From positions 4,410,300 through 4,474,299 of the forward strand of contig NZ_CP150634.1 of assembly GCF_038051925.1 (NCBI RefSeq): a stretch of DNA of 64,000 nt, written 5' to 3'. The notes under the pieces are model-generated. The model ran no database searches. It was given only the letters and a program-made list of their open reading frames with translations, and was not told the origin of the DNA. Within the stretch, counting starts at the first letter, position 1. The number at the start of each line of letters is the position of its first letter. The translations under genes were made by a program, and so were the position numbers. The stretch is from Methylotuvimicrobium sp. KM2 (GTDB lineage: Bacteria > Pseudomonadota > Gammaproteobacteria > Methylococcales > Methylomonadaceae). Positions 45,095 to 55,145 of this stretch are shown one piece after another.

Positions 45095-46018
45095 CTATGT
45101 CGGCGTAACCAATGTCTGCGCGGAACGCATAAATGAAATCGGCGCTTCGTTTTCGTCATCAAAGGTCACCATCTCCCAAGCATCACGATCTTTAAGCAGC
45201 GCACGTAACAACATGTTATTCAATCCGTGCCCGGATTTATAGCCAATAAACTCGCCGATTAAACTGTGGCCAAGTAAATATAGATCACCGATCGCATCGA
45301 GAATTTTATGTTTAACGAATTCATCGGCATAACGCAGGCCATCTTCATTGAGGATTTTGTCGTCGTCGACCACGATGGCATTGTCGAGACTGCCGCCCAA
45401 AGCCAAGTTATTTTGCCTGAGCATATCGATATCTTTCATGAAACCGAAAGTTCTAGCTCGACTGACTTCCTTGACGAAAGTGGTCGATGAAAAATCCATC
45501 ACTGCCGTTTTCAAATGATCTTTGAATGCTGGATGTTCGAAATCTATCGTAAAGGTTACTTTGAAACCGTTGAAAGGCTCGAAAGCCGCCCATTTATCGT
45601 CTTCCTCGACCCGAATCGGTCGCTTGATACGAATATATTGCTTCGGGCTATCTTGCTCTTCGACGCCGGCGGATTGAAGTAAGAAAACGAAAGGCCCTGC
45701 GCTTCCGTCCATAATCGGCACCTCGGCAGCACTAAGATCTATGATGGCATTATCGATGCCGAGCCCGGCGAATGCCGATAATAGATGTTCTATTGTCGAT
45801 ATCTTAATATTATTTTGTACGAGTGTGGTCGACAAGGTCGTTTCGCCGACATTTTCGGGTGTGGCATCGATTGTGACCGGCTCTTCTAAATCCACTCTAC
45901 GGAACCGAATGCCCGTATTCGGCTCTGCCGGGCGCAAAGTCAAATAAACTTTATCGCCGGTGTGCAGACCAACACCCGTCGCCCGAATAGTATTTTTTAA
46001 CGTACGCTGTTTTATCAT
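45095..46018 (-). CDS. lpxC: UDP-3-O-acyl-N-acetylglucosamine deacetylase
   Basis: Zinc deacetylase of 307 residues and the committed step of lipid A synthesis. The zinc ligands are visible in TIEHLLSAFAGLGIDN and in FVKHKILDAIGDLYLLG (HKxxDxxGD). IVPIMDGSAGPFV-type and FEPFNGFKVTFTIDFEHP segments are conserved. The ATG at 46018 gives the standard MIKQRTLKN opening; a longer frame is rejected. It follows ftsZ as in E. coli, but a 388-base repeat-filled gap lies between. Confidence 0.97.
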   Translation of the reverse strand: MIKQRTLKNTIRATGVGLHTGDKVYLTLRPAEPNTGIRFRRVDLEEPVTIDATPENVGETTLSTTLVQNNIKISTIEHLLSAFAGLGIDNAIIDLSAAEVPIMDGSAGPFVFLLQSAGVEEQDSPKQYIRIKRPIRVEEDDKWAAFEPFNGFKVTFTIDFEHPAFKDHLKTAVMDFSSTTFVKEVSRARTFGFMKDIDMLRQNNLALGGSLDNAIVVDDDKILNEDGLRYADEFVKHKILDAIGDLYLLGHSLIGEFIGYKSGHGLNNMLLRALLKDRDAWEMVTFDDENEAPISFMRSAQTLVTPT

Positions 46019-46137
46019 AATCAGTAATGCCAAATAAATGGGGCAAAGCGCCGAATTTTAACACAATTTGATACTGTTTTAAGTAATAAAGCTAGGCATA
46101 CTTCACACGGCCATATCTACGACTTTTATATTACTCA

Positions 46138-46384
46138 TCGTAAATCAAAATTCGACTCCGGGATGACCGTCAAACGCCCAGCACCTAAATCCCATAGGTT
46201 ATTGGCAATGATCCAAAATCATGGCTTATTAGGTGCTGAATAAATTATCCAAGATAGTCACGTTCCGGTTTCCTTTGTCTCCCCGTGAAAAACTCTACCT
46301 TGGTCGCAGTGAAATCGGTATGCGCTCCCACGCTTTAACGTAGGACCGCATACCGGAGTTTGAAGTGCAAAAGGTGTAGATACC
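46138..46384 (+). repeat. Intergenic repeat, copy C (with nested element)
   Basis: Degenerate copy in the ftsZ-lpxC gap. It begins CATCGTAAATCAAAATTCG and ends GTTTGAAGTGCAAAAGGTG, matching the two ends of copy A. A MITE-like element is inserted near the left end, and the middle carries an unrelated CGGTATGCG...CGCATACCG inverted pair (about 46317-46357). Confidence 0.6.
46177..46238. mobile_element. Second MITE-like element (degenerate)
   Basis: CCCAGCACCTAAAT opens it and TTAGGTGCTG closes it, the same ends as 44879-44943. The inside shares the ATTGGC block. Its place in the host repeat differs from that of the other copy, so the small element moves independently. No clear target duplication is visible here. 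Confidence 0.6.
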
Positions 46385-46406
46385 CATTCTGCCCACCGGT
46401 TCCCGA

Positions 46407-47564
46407 TTAATCGGCTTGCCGTCTCAAAAACGCTGGAATATCCAAATAGTCCATGTCGACGTCTTTTTTCGGCTGCGCACCGAAACGTGTGTTACGCGGC
46501 TCCGGTCGGTTTTGGCGAATCACGGTTGGCTTCTCAAAGTTGGTATAGTCATTATCCACAGCAGCTTGTTTGACCGCTAGTTTGATCGGCGCCGCGACTG
46601 CTGCAGGTTGCGAGCCCATGCCGGTCGCGACAACGGTCACCTTGATTTCATCGCCTAGACTTGGGTCGATCGCGGTACCGATTTTGATAATGGCGTCCTC
46701 TGCTCCAAACTCATGGACGATATTACCAACTTCATCGAATTCGGAAATCATCATATCGGCGGCACTGATGTTAACTAAGATACCGCGCGCGCCTTGTAGA
46801 TTGATGTCTTCCAATAATGGACAGGCAATGGCTTTTTCCGCTGCTTCTCTCGCTCTGTTTTCGCCGGATGCGGAACCGGTGCCCATTATAGCGGCTCCCA
46901 TTCCCGACATCACGGTTCTAACATCGGCAAAATCAACATTGATCATACCCGGATGGGTAATCAATTCAGTAATGCCTTGGACCGCATCTAATAGCACATT
47001 GTTGGCGGCACTGAAGGCGCTCATCAACGAAATATTGTTACCCAATACCGGCAGTAATTTTTGATTCGGGATCGTTATCAAGGAGTCGACATATTTTTCC
47101 AATGCGACAATACCCTGTTCGGCGACCGCCATTTTCTTTTTGCCTTCAAAGTGAAACGGCTTGGTCACGACCGCCACGGTTAAAATCCCCAAGTCTTTGG
47201 CGATCTCGGCAATAATCGGAATCGCGCCGGTCCCGGTTCCGCCACCCATGCCGGCTGTCAAGAACACCATGTCGGCACCTTGTATGACTTCACGAACTCT
47301 ATCTCGATTTTCTTCGGCGGCTTGCTGACCCACATTTGGATCGGTTCCGGCGCCCAAACCTTTTGTTAATTCCGCGCCTAATTGAATGATTGTATCGACA
47401 TTGAGCTTCTTCAATGCTTGAGCATCCGTGTTGGCACAAATAAATTGCACGCCGTCGATCTGTTTTTCAACCATATGGTTGACCGCGTTTCCGCCGCCAC
47501 CGCCGACCCCAATGACTTTTATCACGGCATTTTCAGCGCCGACATCCAACAACTCGTATTTCAT
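46407..47564 (-). CDS. ftsZ: Cell division GTPase FtsZ
   Basis: Tubulin homologue of 385 residues that forms the division ring. The GTP-binding signature is GMGGGTGTGAIPI; GVGGGGGNAVNHM opens the domain. The C-terminal conserved peptide YLDIPAFLRRQAD, which binds FtsA and ZipA, is present after a short linker. It follows ftsA by 35 bases in the dcw cluster. Confidence 0.99.
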   Translation of the reverse strand: MKYELLDVGAENAVIKVIGVGGGGGNAVNHMVEKQIDGVQFICANTDAQALKKLNVDTIIQLGAELTKGLGAGTDPNVGQQAAEENRDRVREVIQGADMVFLTAGMGGGTGTGAIPIIAEIAKDLGILTVAVVTKPFHFEGKKKMAVAEQGIVALEKYVDSLITIPNQKLLPVLGNNISLMSAFSAANNVLLDAVQGITELITHPGMINVDFADVRTVMSGMGAAIMGTGSASGENRAREAAEKAIACPLLEDINLQGARGILVNISAADMMISEFDEVGNIVHEFGAEDAIIKIGTAIDPSLGDEIKVTVVATGMGSQPAAVAAPIKLAVKQAAVDNDYTNFEKPTVIRQNRPEPRNTRFGAQPKKDVDMDYLDIPAFLRRQAD

Positions 47565-47599
47565 TTCGATTCCCCTTACAAAATCACAATTTTTTGTTC

Positions 47600-48826
47600 T
47601 TAAAAATTACCCTGAAACCATTTCTTTATCTTGCCGATGAACCCGGTGTTTTCGACATCGAGCCCTTCAAAACTTCCTCTATGTTCTTTCCCATAGAGCA
47701 ACAATCCAACCCCTGTGGAATGGATAGGGTTTTTCACCGCATCGGTCAATCCCGATACATGTTGTGGCACCCCCATGCGAACTGGCATATGAAATATCTC
47801 CTCGGCCAACTCTATCAATCCCGTTACTTTCGAGCTTCCTCCCGTCACCACGATTCCCGCGGCTATCATTTCTTCGTATCCGCTACGTCTTAATTCCGCT
47901 TGCACCAGCAGCATCAATTCTTCATATCGCGGTTCGATAATTTCCGCCAGATTTTGCACCGATATTTTACGCGGAGCTCGATCTCCGATACTCGGCACTT
48001 CGATCAATTGTTCGGTATTGGCTAATTGTGTCAATGCGCAAGCATATTTCTGCTTGATTTGTTCGGCATTTTGCGTCGGCGTTCTAAGAGCTACCGCGAT
48101 ATCGTTAGTCACCTGATCACCAGCTATCGGTATCACGGCCGTATGCTTGATTGCACCGTTAGCGAATACCGCGATATCGGTCGTGCCGCCTCCGATATCG
48201 ATCAAACAAACCCCTAAATCCTTTTCATCTTCGGTTAGCACCGAATTACAAGACGCCAGCTGCTCCAAAACGATATCGTCGACTTCGAGTCCGCAACGGC
48301 GTATGCATTTGATTATGTTTTGCGCGGCGCTGGCGCTGCCGGTCACCATATGGACTTTCGCTTCGAGACGAATACCCGACATACCGATCGGCTCCTTGAT
48401 ACCGTCTTGCAGATCGATCACAAATTCTTGCGGCAAAATATGCAAAATTTTCTGATCGGCCGGGATCGCAACCGCTCGTGCCGAATCTATCACTCGATCG
48501 ATATCGTATTGCGTCACTTCCTTTTCCTTTATCGCAACGATACCGTGCGAATTGAGGCTGCGAATATGGCCGCCGGCGATTCCGGCGAATACCGAGGTAA
48601 TTTGGCAACCGGCCATCAGCTCAGCTTCCTCGACAGCTCGTCTAATCGATTGCACGGTCGACTCCAGATTGACCACGACGCCTTTTTTCAAACCTCTTGA
48701 AGTCGTACATCCGATACCGATGACTTCCATTTCGCCGCCGTCCGTATATTCGCCGACAATAGCCGCGACTTTGGAAGTTCCTATATCGAGCCCGACTACT
48801 ACATTTCGATCTGATTTTTTTGCCAT
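47600..48826 (-). CDS. ftsA: Cell division protein FtsA
   Basis: Actin-like membrane tether of the Z-ring, 408 residues. GLDIGTSKVAAIVGE and CLIDIGGGTTDIAVF form the nucleotide-binding motifs; GIVVTGGSSKVTGLI is the adenosine motif. The C-terminus KIKKWFQGNF is the expected amphipathic membrane helix. It lies between ftsQ and ftsZ. Confidence 0.98.
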   Translation of the reverse strand: MAKKSDRNVVVGLDIGTSKVAAIVGEYTDGGEMEVIGIGCTTSRGLKKGVVVNLESTVQSIRRAVEEAELMAGCQITSVFAGIAGGHIRSLNSHGIVAIKEKEVTQYDIDRVIDSARAVAIPADQKILHILPQEFVIDLQDGIKEPIGMSGIRLEAKVHMVTGSASAAQNIIKCIRRCGLEVDDIVLEQLASCNSVLTEDEKDLGVCLIDIGGGTTDIAVFANGAIKHTAVIPIAGDQVTNDIAVALRTPTQNAEQIKQKYACALTQLANTEQLIEVPSIGDRAPRKISVQNLAEIIEPRYEELMLLVQAELRRSGYEEMIAAGIVVTGGSSKVTGLIELAEEIFHMPVRMGVPQHVSGLTDAVKNPIHSTGVGLLLYGKEHRGSFEGLDVENTGFIGKIKKWFQGNF

Positions 48827-48861
48827 TATATAAACTCTTACAACGCTCTTATCTTCGTCTG

Positions 48862-49602
48862 TTAGGACTGTCGCCGCTCGGCGGCCATTTTTTTCCAGTC
48901 AATTGCTTTAGCTTCCGGCTTCCACAACACGGTATATCCGTTTGGATATCTTAAATCGACTTTGGCCATCGCATCGATTTGCTCCGGCTCAAACAATTGC
49001 AGTGTTTTCAAAAATCGCTGAAAACTTTTAAGTTGCTCCTTCCTGCCCAGCAAAACCTCCGTTCCATTACTCAACAGAATCCGCCATGATCGCCTTTCAT
49101 CAATAACGAATTCACTTAACCCTAAGGCCCGATCGGCTAACGTTATGCTGATGCCTTTCATAATCTCCAGTACTTTTTGCTGCTGTCCGGAAGGCCCCAC
49201 CAACATCGGTAAATGATCGAAGCGGTCGACATTCGCCGGGATAAACACCTCTCCACGAGCATTGAGTAAGCCGACCTTCCCCCAGCGCGCTACAGCTGCC
49301 TGCTCATATACTTTTATATCAATCGCATCGGGCCAAACTCTTTTGACGCTGACTTTATCGACCCAAGGCATTTGTTCGACCGCTTCCTTGATCGCCTCGA
49401 TATCGGCGGAAAAAAAACCCGTCTTTACCAGAGGCAACAATATTTCCTTCACTTCGCTTTTGCTAATATATTGAAAAACCCCTTCCGTCCTAACGTATTT
49501 GATGGCGGTAGCATGCGCTTCGTAATTCTTTAGACTGCCCCAAACGACCCACATAATTCCTATCAGTATCACGATACTCGCTATAATTCCGGAACCTCGC
49601 AT
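48862..49602 (-). CDS. ftsQ: Cell division protein FtsQ
   Basis: Bitopic division protein of 246 residues. One membrane helix lies at about 8-26 (IIASIVILIGIMWVVW). The periplasmic POTRA domain follows (YVRTEGVFQYISKSEVKEILLP) and then the FtsQ beta domain, including VSVKRVWPDAIDIKVYEQ. It bridges FtsZ-associated proteins with FtsB/FtsL and FtsW/FtsI. It is 7 bases downstream of ddl. Confidence 0.96.
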   Translation of the reverse strand: MRGSGIIASIVILIGIMWVVWGSLKNYEAHATAIKYVRTEGVFQYISKSEVKEILLPLVKTGFFSADIEAIKEAVEQMPWVDKVSVKRVWPDAIDIKVYEQAAVARWGKVGLLNARGEVFIPANVDRFDHLPMLVGPSGQQQKVLEIMKGISITLADRALGLSEFVIDERRSWRILLSNGTEVLLGRKEQLKSFQRFLKTLQLFEPEQIDAMAKVDLRYPNGYTVLWKPEAKAIDWKKMAAERRQS

Positions 49603-49608
49603 GATTCC

Positions 49609-50541
49609 TTATCCGCAACTCGTTTCGAGAATTCGCCATACCAATTCCTCAAAACTGATTCCCGCCTGTTTGGCGGCCATCGGCACTAAGCTATGATCGG
49701 TCATGCCGGGTACGGTATTGACTTCAATCAACTGCGTCTGACCGGAATTATCGATGAACGCATCAACCCGCGCCCAACCCTCGACCGCCAGCGCCTCGCA
49801 AGCCGACACCGCCAATACCTGAAGACGCTGTTCCACCTCCGCATCTAGTCCGCATGGACAATGATAGCGAGTGGTATTCGCTCTATATTTCGCTTCGAAA
49901 TCGTAAAACACATTCGGCGTTTCGAGGCGAATCACAGGCAGCGCTTCACCGCTCAATACCGCGATCGTATATTCGTTGCCGTTAACCCAGGCCTCGGCAT
50001 AGACATCGCACTCGGATTGCATAGCCAGACGATAAGCTTCAACCAATTCCGTTAAGCTATTCGCCTTGCTCATGCCGATACTGGACCCTTCCAAAGCCGG
50101 CTTAACGATAAGCGGTAAGCCAAGCTTTTCTATGCAAGCCTGCGCATCGTTTTCGCTTTTCAATAAAAACCATTTCGGTGTCGGCAAGCCTAAACCCTGC
50201 CAACATAATTTTGTGCGCAGTTTATCCATACTCAAGGCTGAAGCTAATACGCCGCTACCCGTATAAGGCAAACGCATCGCCTCTAAAACGCCTTGTAAGA
50301 CACCGTCCTCGCCACCGCGACCGTGAATAATATTGAAGACGCGGTCCGCTTTGACATCGGTTAGTGCATCAATCGCGCTGCCGGTGACATCAACGGCTTC
50401 AACGTCTAAGCCTTGGCTTTTCAATGCCTGAAACACCGCGGCGCCACTGATCAATGAAATTTCGCGTTCCGCTGCCGTACCGCCCATGAGCACGGCCACG
50501 CGCCCGAATTGTCCGGGTTTTTTTATTTGAGTCGGCTTCAT
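49609..50541 (-). CDS. ddl: D-alanine--D-alanine ligase
   Basis: ATP-grasp ligase of 310 residues that makes D-Ala-D-Ala for the peptidoglycan stem peptide. VLMGGTAAEREISLISG opens the N-domain; HGRGGEDGVLQGVLE, PLIVKPALEGSSIGMSK and IEVNTVPGMTDHSLVP carry catalytic and ATP-binding residues. It is the DdlB form in the dcw cluster. The ATG overlaps the murB stop by 4 bases (ATGA). Confidence 0.98.
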   Translation of the reverse strand: MKPTQIKKPGQFGRVAVLMGGTAAEREISLISGAAVFQALKSQGLDVEAVDVTGSAIDALTDVKADRVFNIIHGRGGEDGVLQGVLEAMRLPYTGSGVLASALSMDKLRTKLCWQGLGLPTPKWFLLKSENDAQACIEKLGLPLIVKPALEGSSIGMSKANSLTELVEAYRLAMQSECDVYAEAWVNGNEYTIAVLSGEALPVIRLETPNVFYDFEAKYRANTTRYHCPCGLDAEVEQRLQVLAVSACEALAVEGWARVDAFIDNSGQTQLIEVNTVPGMTDHSLVPMAAKQAGISFEELVWRILETSCG

Positions 50542-51431
50542 AAAGATTCACCCACCACACAAACTTCTGTTAGCAATCTTACCCCCTGCATTGTTTCCAC
50601 AGTGTCCTGCACATGGCCGATCAGCGCTTCGATATCCGCCGCGTTGGCACCGCCTGTATTGACGATGAAGTTAGCGTGCTTGACCGATACTTCGGCGCCT
50701 CCAATGCGGTAGCCTTTCAATCCGCATGCTTCTATCAACCGAGCGGCAAAATCGCCCGGCGGATTTTTGAATACCGAGCCGCAACTCGGCTGGTTGGTCG
50801 GTTGTGTCTGATTGCGTCGTTCCAACAATATCTTTATTTTTTGCTGGCTCTCGGCGACATCCCCCGGTTCCAGCCTCAACTCGGCGGACAAAAACCATTC
50901 TTGCGCCGGACCCGATACCGAGCGATAGGCTATGTCGTAATCCGGGCGGTTTCGTTGTCTAACTTGTCCGAACGCATCAACCGTTTCAACGCTGTCAACG
51001 ATAGCCCAAGTCTCACCGCCAAAAGCCCCGGCGTTCATTTTCAACGCACCGCCGAGAGTACCGGGAATACCCGCTAGGAATTCTGCGCCAACCATGCCTT
51101 GTTCGCCGCAATATCTGGCGATTAATGCACAAGGAACGCCGGCTTCGACATATATGCGAGACCCATCTTTTTTACTCATGCTCTTCAGTCGGTTACGCGT
51201 ATTGATGACCGTCCCGCGAATGCCGCCATCCCTAACCAACAAATTACTGCCTAGACCCAACCAAAAAAGCGGCTCTCTGCCATGCTGCGACTTTATAAAA
51301 TTGATCAGGTCTTGTTTATCCTGCGGTATAAACATCCAGTCGGCCTCGCCGCCTACCCGCCAACTGGTATATTTGGCTAATTTTTCATGAGCAAGCAATT
51401 GCCCCTTTATTTCATCACGCACTGATTTCAT
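50538..51431 (-). CDS. murB: UDP-N-acetylenolpyruvoylglucosamine reductase (short type)
   Basis: FAD enzyme of 297 residues that makes UDP-MurNAc. Motifs are YTSWRVGGEADWM, WLGLGSNLLVRDGGIRG, GIPGTLGGALKMNAGAFGGE and QPSCGSVFKNPPGDFA, where Ser is the proton donor. It is the type II form, which differs from that of E. coli and belongs in dcw clusters next to murC. A 62-base gap to murC is the largest in this stretch. Confidence 0.97.
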   Translation of the reverse strand: MKSVRDEIKGQLLAHEKLAKYTSWRVGGEADWMFIPQDKQDLINFIKSQHGREPLFWLGLGSNLLVRDGGIRGTVINTRNRLKSMSKKDGSRIYVEAGVPCALIARYCGEQGMVGAEFLAGIPGTLGGALKMNAGAFGGETWAIVDSVETVDAFGQVRQRNRPDYDIAYRSVSGPAQEWFLSAELRLEPGDVAESQQKIKILLERRNQTQPTNQPSCGSVFKNPPGDFAARLIEACGLKGYRIGGAEVSVKHANFIVNTGGANAADIEALIGHVQDTVETMQGVRLLTEVCVVGESL

Positions 51432-51493
51432 CGCTCAATGATTGCGTTTTTCATCGTATCTTCGACACCTTATTTTAAGCACGGCGCCTACGT

Positions 51494-52933
51494 TCAACGA
51501 AGTTCCAATGCTGCCGCCAATTGCTCCGGCAAATCGGCGGCAATTTGTCCGACATTGCCAGCACCCATCGTTAGCAACACGTCGCCGGCTTGTAAAATGC
51601 CGGCCAATATTTCCGGCAGTTCGTCCAAGTCTTCGACAAAAACCGGATCAACCTGCCCTCTAACCCTGATCGCGCGGCTCAAGGCCCGCCCATCGGCGCC
51701 GGTAATCGGGGATTCTCCGGCCGAGTAAACATCAAGCAAAATCAAGACGTCGACACTCGACAGCACCTGTACAAAATCCTCGAACAAATCCCGAGTGCGT
51801 GTATAGCGATGCGGTTGAAAAACAATGACTTCCCGCCGATTCGGCCATGCCTGCCGCAAAGCCTCCAGCGTCGCGGCAATTTCGCGGGGATGATGCCCAT
51901 AATCATCGACCATCGTTAATCTGCCCTTATCGATCGGCAAATCGCCATGTATTTGAAACCGCCTTCCGACGCCTTTAAATGCTTGAAGACTTTTGACAAT
52001 GGCTTCGTCTTCGACATCCAAAGCCGTCGCGATCGCAATCGCCGCCAATGCATTAAGCATGTTATGCCAGCCCGGCATATTCAAAGTTACCTTAAGCGGT
52101 TCGTAGCCTCCGACACGTAATACCGTAAACGAGGTAAACATACCGTCTTGAACAACCTCAACAGCCCGAACATCGGCTTGTTTATCAACCCCGTATGTCT
52201 TGAAGGGTTTGGACATCTGCGACAACACTTCTCGAACACCTTCATCATCGATACATATCACCGCCAATCCGTAAAACGGCAATTGATGAATGAACTTGAT
52301 GAAAGTATCTTTTAGATTGCTGTAGCTGCCTTGATAGGTCGCCATATGATCTTGATCGATATTGGTCACGACCGCCATCATCGGCTGTAAAAATAAAAAC
52401 GAGGCATCGCTTTCATCGGCTTCGGCAACTAAATAATATCCTTGCCCAAGCTTGGCATTCGCGCCGGCGCTATTCAACCGTCCTCCGATAACGAAAGTTG
52501 GATCCAGGCCGGCTTCCGCTAGGATGCTCGCGATCAAGCTGGTCGTCGTCGTCTTTCCATGCGTTCCGGCGACGGCAATGCCGAAACGGAAACGCATTAA
52601 TTCGGCAAGCATTTCGGCGCGCGGAATAACCGGGATTCGCTTGATAACGGCTTCGTCGATTTCGGCATTGCTACGATCGACTGCCGACGAAACGACAACC
52701 ACATCGGCATCGCTGATATTCTCTCGGCGATGTCCGATAGTGACGCTAACGCCTAGTTCAACCAATCTTTTGGTGGCGGCGCTTTCCTTAAGATCCGATC
52801 CTGAAACTTGGTAGCCTAAATTCGATAAAACTTCGGCAATTCCACTCATACCGGTACCGCCAATACCGACAAAATGTATGCGATCAATGTTACCCAAGGC
52901 CTTGGTGGGCATTTTGACTTTCGGAAGATTCAT
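51494..52933 (-). CDS. murC: UDP-N-acetylmuramate--L-alanine ligase
   Basis: First Mur ligase, adding L-Ala to UDP-MurNAc. The 479-residue protein has HFVGIGGTGMSGIAEVL (UDP-binding), AGTHGKTTTTSLIAS (ATP loop) and VDDYGHHPREI. The ATG at 52933 overlaps the murG stop by 4 bases and has GGAGG 8 bases upstream, so the longer frame is rejected. Confidence 0.98.
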   Translation of the reverse strand: MNLPKVKMPTKALGNIDRIHFVGIGGTGMSGIAEVLSNLGYQVSGSDLKESAATKRLVELGVSVTIGHRRENISDADVVVVSSAVDRSNAEIDEAVIKRIPVIPRAEMLAELMRFRFGIAVAGTHGKTTTTSLIASILAEAGLDPTFVIGGRLNSAGANAKLGQGYYLVAEADESDASFLFLQPMMAVVTNIDQDHMATYQGSYSNLKDTFIKFIHQLPFYGLAVICIDDEGVREVLSQMSKPFKTYGVDKQADVRAVEVVQDGMFTSFTVLRVGGYEPLKVTLNMPGWHNMLNALAAIAIATALDVEDEAIVKSLQAFKGVGRRFQIHGDLPIDKGRLTMVDDYGHHPREIAATLEALRQAWPNRREVIVFQPHRYTRTRDLFEDFVQVLSSVDVLILLDVYSAGESPITGADGRALSRAIRVRGQVDPVFVEDLDELPEILAGILQAGDVLLTMGAGNVGQIAADLPEQLAAALELR

Positions 52934-53985
52934 CGTCCGACCTCCGCTTGACAGCACAATGCCACAGCCTCTGTGGCATCCAGCTTGGCGCAGGCTCTCG
53001 TTTTCTTGCCCATTTCAGCTAAATGTTCGATCATGTCCTTGATTCGCTCGGCCAATGTTTCGGGCGATAAATCTTTCTGCGGAAGGATCATGGCCGCTCC
53101 GACATCGGCTAAATAGCGCGCATTGGCGTTTTGATGGTCGTCGATTGCATGCGGTAATGGAATCAATACCGCCGGAATACCGGCTGCGGCCAGTTCGCTG
53201 ACCGTCATCGCTCCGGCTCGGCACACCGCGATATCGGCCCACCGATAAGCCTCCGCCATATCTTCGATGAATGCGGACACTTCCGCATCGACACCTAATT
53301 CTTGGTAACGCTGTTCGACTTGAATACGCATGATTTCGCCTGTTTGATGCCTGACGTTCAATCCGCTCACGGCCGCAACCGAATCCGGAACAACTTGATT
53401 CAGCACCTGCGCCCCCTGACTACCGCCGATGACCAGCAACCTGAGCGCATCTCCGGGCTGACGCGCTTTTTTTTCAGGAATCCCGATTAATTCTTTACGC
53501 AGCGGATTGCCGCTCCATAGTGCATTTATTTTTTTATCGAAACTTCCAGGAAAAGCTTCCAGTACTCGGTTAGCCCATCTCGCCAATAAGCGGTTAGTCG
53601 TACCCGGCACTCGATTTTGTTCGTGAATCACCAGAGGAATGCCCATCAATTTGGCCACTAATCCTCCCGGCCCCGCGACAAAGCCGCCCATGCCTAAAAC
53701 GACATCCGGCTTGCGGCGGCGCAAAATCCGCCACGCTTGTCCGCAAGCTTTGATCAACAAGAATACGGCCTTGATTTTCGAAAACAGCCCTTTACCGCGA
53801 ACACCCGCCACCGACAACCAATCGATATCAATCTTGTGCGCAGGAACGACGCGGCTTTCCAAGCCGTTTTTTGTCCCGAGCCAACTCATTTGCCAGCCTT
53901 GTTCGACAAGATAATCGGCTACCGCCAGCGCCGGAAACACATGTCCGCCGGTTCCGCCGGCCATGATCAAGATACGCGCGCCCAA
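52930..53985 (-). CDS. murG: Lipid II-forming GlcNAc transferase
   Basis: GT28 glycosyltransferase of 351 residues at the inner membrane face; it adds GlcNAc to lipid I. MAGGTGGHVFPALAVADYL is the G-loop 1, and GGSQGAQVLN and ICRAGAMTVSELAAAGIPAVLIPLP the UDP-GlcNAc-binding segments. It overlaps ftsW by 19 bases and murC by 4. Confidence 0.98.
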   Translation of the reverse strand: MGARILIMAGGTGGHVFPALAVADYLVEQGWQMSWLGTKNGLESRVVPAHKIDIDWLSVAGVRGKGLFSKIKAVFLLIKACGQAWRILRRRKPDVVLGMGGFVAGPGGLVAKLMGIPLVIHEQNRVPGTTNRLLARWANRVLEAFPGSFDKKINALWSGNPLRKELIGIPEKKARQPGDALRLLVIGGSQGAQVLNQVVPDSVAAVSGLNVRHQTGEIMRIQVEQRYQELGVDAEVSAFIEDMAEAYRWADIAVCRAGAMTVSELAAAGIPAVLIPLPHAIDDHQNANARYLADVGAAMILPQKDLSPETLAERIKDMIEHLAEMGKKTRACAKLDATEAVALCCQAEVGR

Positions 53986-55145
53986 ACCGGCCTCCTTTTA
54001 GGCTGACTTGCAACCATTTCCTGGACTTCGCTATTGACTCGGCACAATATTGCCACCGCACAACACATAACGATCATACTGCCGCCCCCATAGCTCATCA
54101 GAGGCAAAGTTAACCCCTTCGTCGGCAACATACCCATGTTGACACCCATATTGATGAATGACTGAAAGCCGAACCAAATCCCGGTACCGTAGGCAATGAA
54201 AGCCGCAAATTTATTACCGGCCGCTTCGGCTTTGGTGCCTATGTCAATGGCGCGCCAAACCAAAAGTGCGAACAGTACAATGACTGTGACGACACCCAAC
54301 AAACCCAACTCCTCGGCAATCACCGAAAACAAAAAATCGGTATGCGCCTCGGGCAAATAGAACAATTTTTGAATTCCGCTGCCGAGTCCCACGCCGAACC
54401 ACTCGCCCCGCCCAAAAGATATCAACGCCTGAACCAATTGAAAACCGGTGTCCTGCGGATCGGCCCAAGGATCCAAAAAACTGATCACCCGACGTAGACG
54501 ATAGGGCGAAACAATCACTAGCATCGCAGCCATCGCTAAAACTGAGGCCAATAAGATGCCGAATTGCCATAAGCGGGCACCGGCCAAAAACATCACGCCC
54601 AAGGCAATAACCAAAATCACGACTGCCGAGCCGAAATCGGGTTCCATCAACAACAATACGCATGCGACCGTGAACAACAACAATGGTTTAAGCAATCCGA
54701 ACGAAGAGTTTCTAACCGAGTCCTCGTAACGCGTGACATAACTCGCCATGTAAATGACCGAAATCAATTTAACGACTTCCGAAACCTGGATACGGAATCC
54801 CCCTACCGATAACCAACGAACCGCGCCATTGACCCTGACGCCAAGCCCCGGTATCAATACCAATACCAACAAACCCAGGCCGAATACGAATAAATTCGGC
54901 CCCCATTGCTCCCATTTTCTGAGCGGCACAGAAAAAACGCCGACCGCCAACACCAAGCCCAACATAATATGAATCATCTGTTTTATCGGATAGAGTAAGC
55001 TGTTGTTGTCCAGCTTCGCACCCAAGTGCAACGAAGAAGACGACACCATTACATAACCGATAAGCAATAATCCCGTAATTACCGCAAGCAATAACGGGTC
55101 GAAATAAAACCGACCGGCTTTAATTGGCGCTATCTGAAGACTCAT
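53967..55145 (-). CDS. ftsW: SEDS peptidoglycan polymerase FtsW
   Basis: Septal glycosyltransferase of 392 residues with about ten membrane helices. SEDS signatures include VRWLSVGGFRIQVSEVVKL, MEPDFGSAVVI, AHTDFLFSVIAEELGLLG and LTLPLMSYGGGSMI. It acts with FtsI, encoded in the same cluster. It overlaps murD by 4 bases and murG by 19. Confidence 0.98.
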   Translation of the reverse strand: MSLQIAPIKAGRFYFDPLLLAVITGLLLIGYVMVSSSSLHLGAKLDNNSLLYPIKQMIHIMLGLVLAVGVFSVPLRKWEQWGPNLFVFGLGLLVLVLIPGLGVRVNGAVRWLSVGGFRIQVSEVVKLISVIYMASYVTRYEDSVRNSSFGLLKPLLLFTVACVLLLMEPDFGSAVVILVIALGVMFLAGARLWQFGILLASVLAMAAMLVIVSPYRLRRVISFLDPWADPQDTGFQLVQALISFGRGEWFGVGLGSGIQKLFYLPEAHTDFLFSVIAEELGLLGVVTVIVLFALLVWRAIDIGTKAEAAGNKFAAFIAYGTGIWFGFQSFINMGVNMGMLPTKGLTLPLMSYGGGSMIVMCCAVAILCRVNSEVQEMVASQPKRRPVWARVS

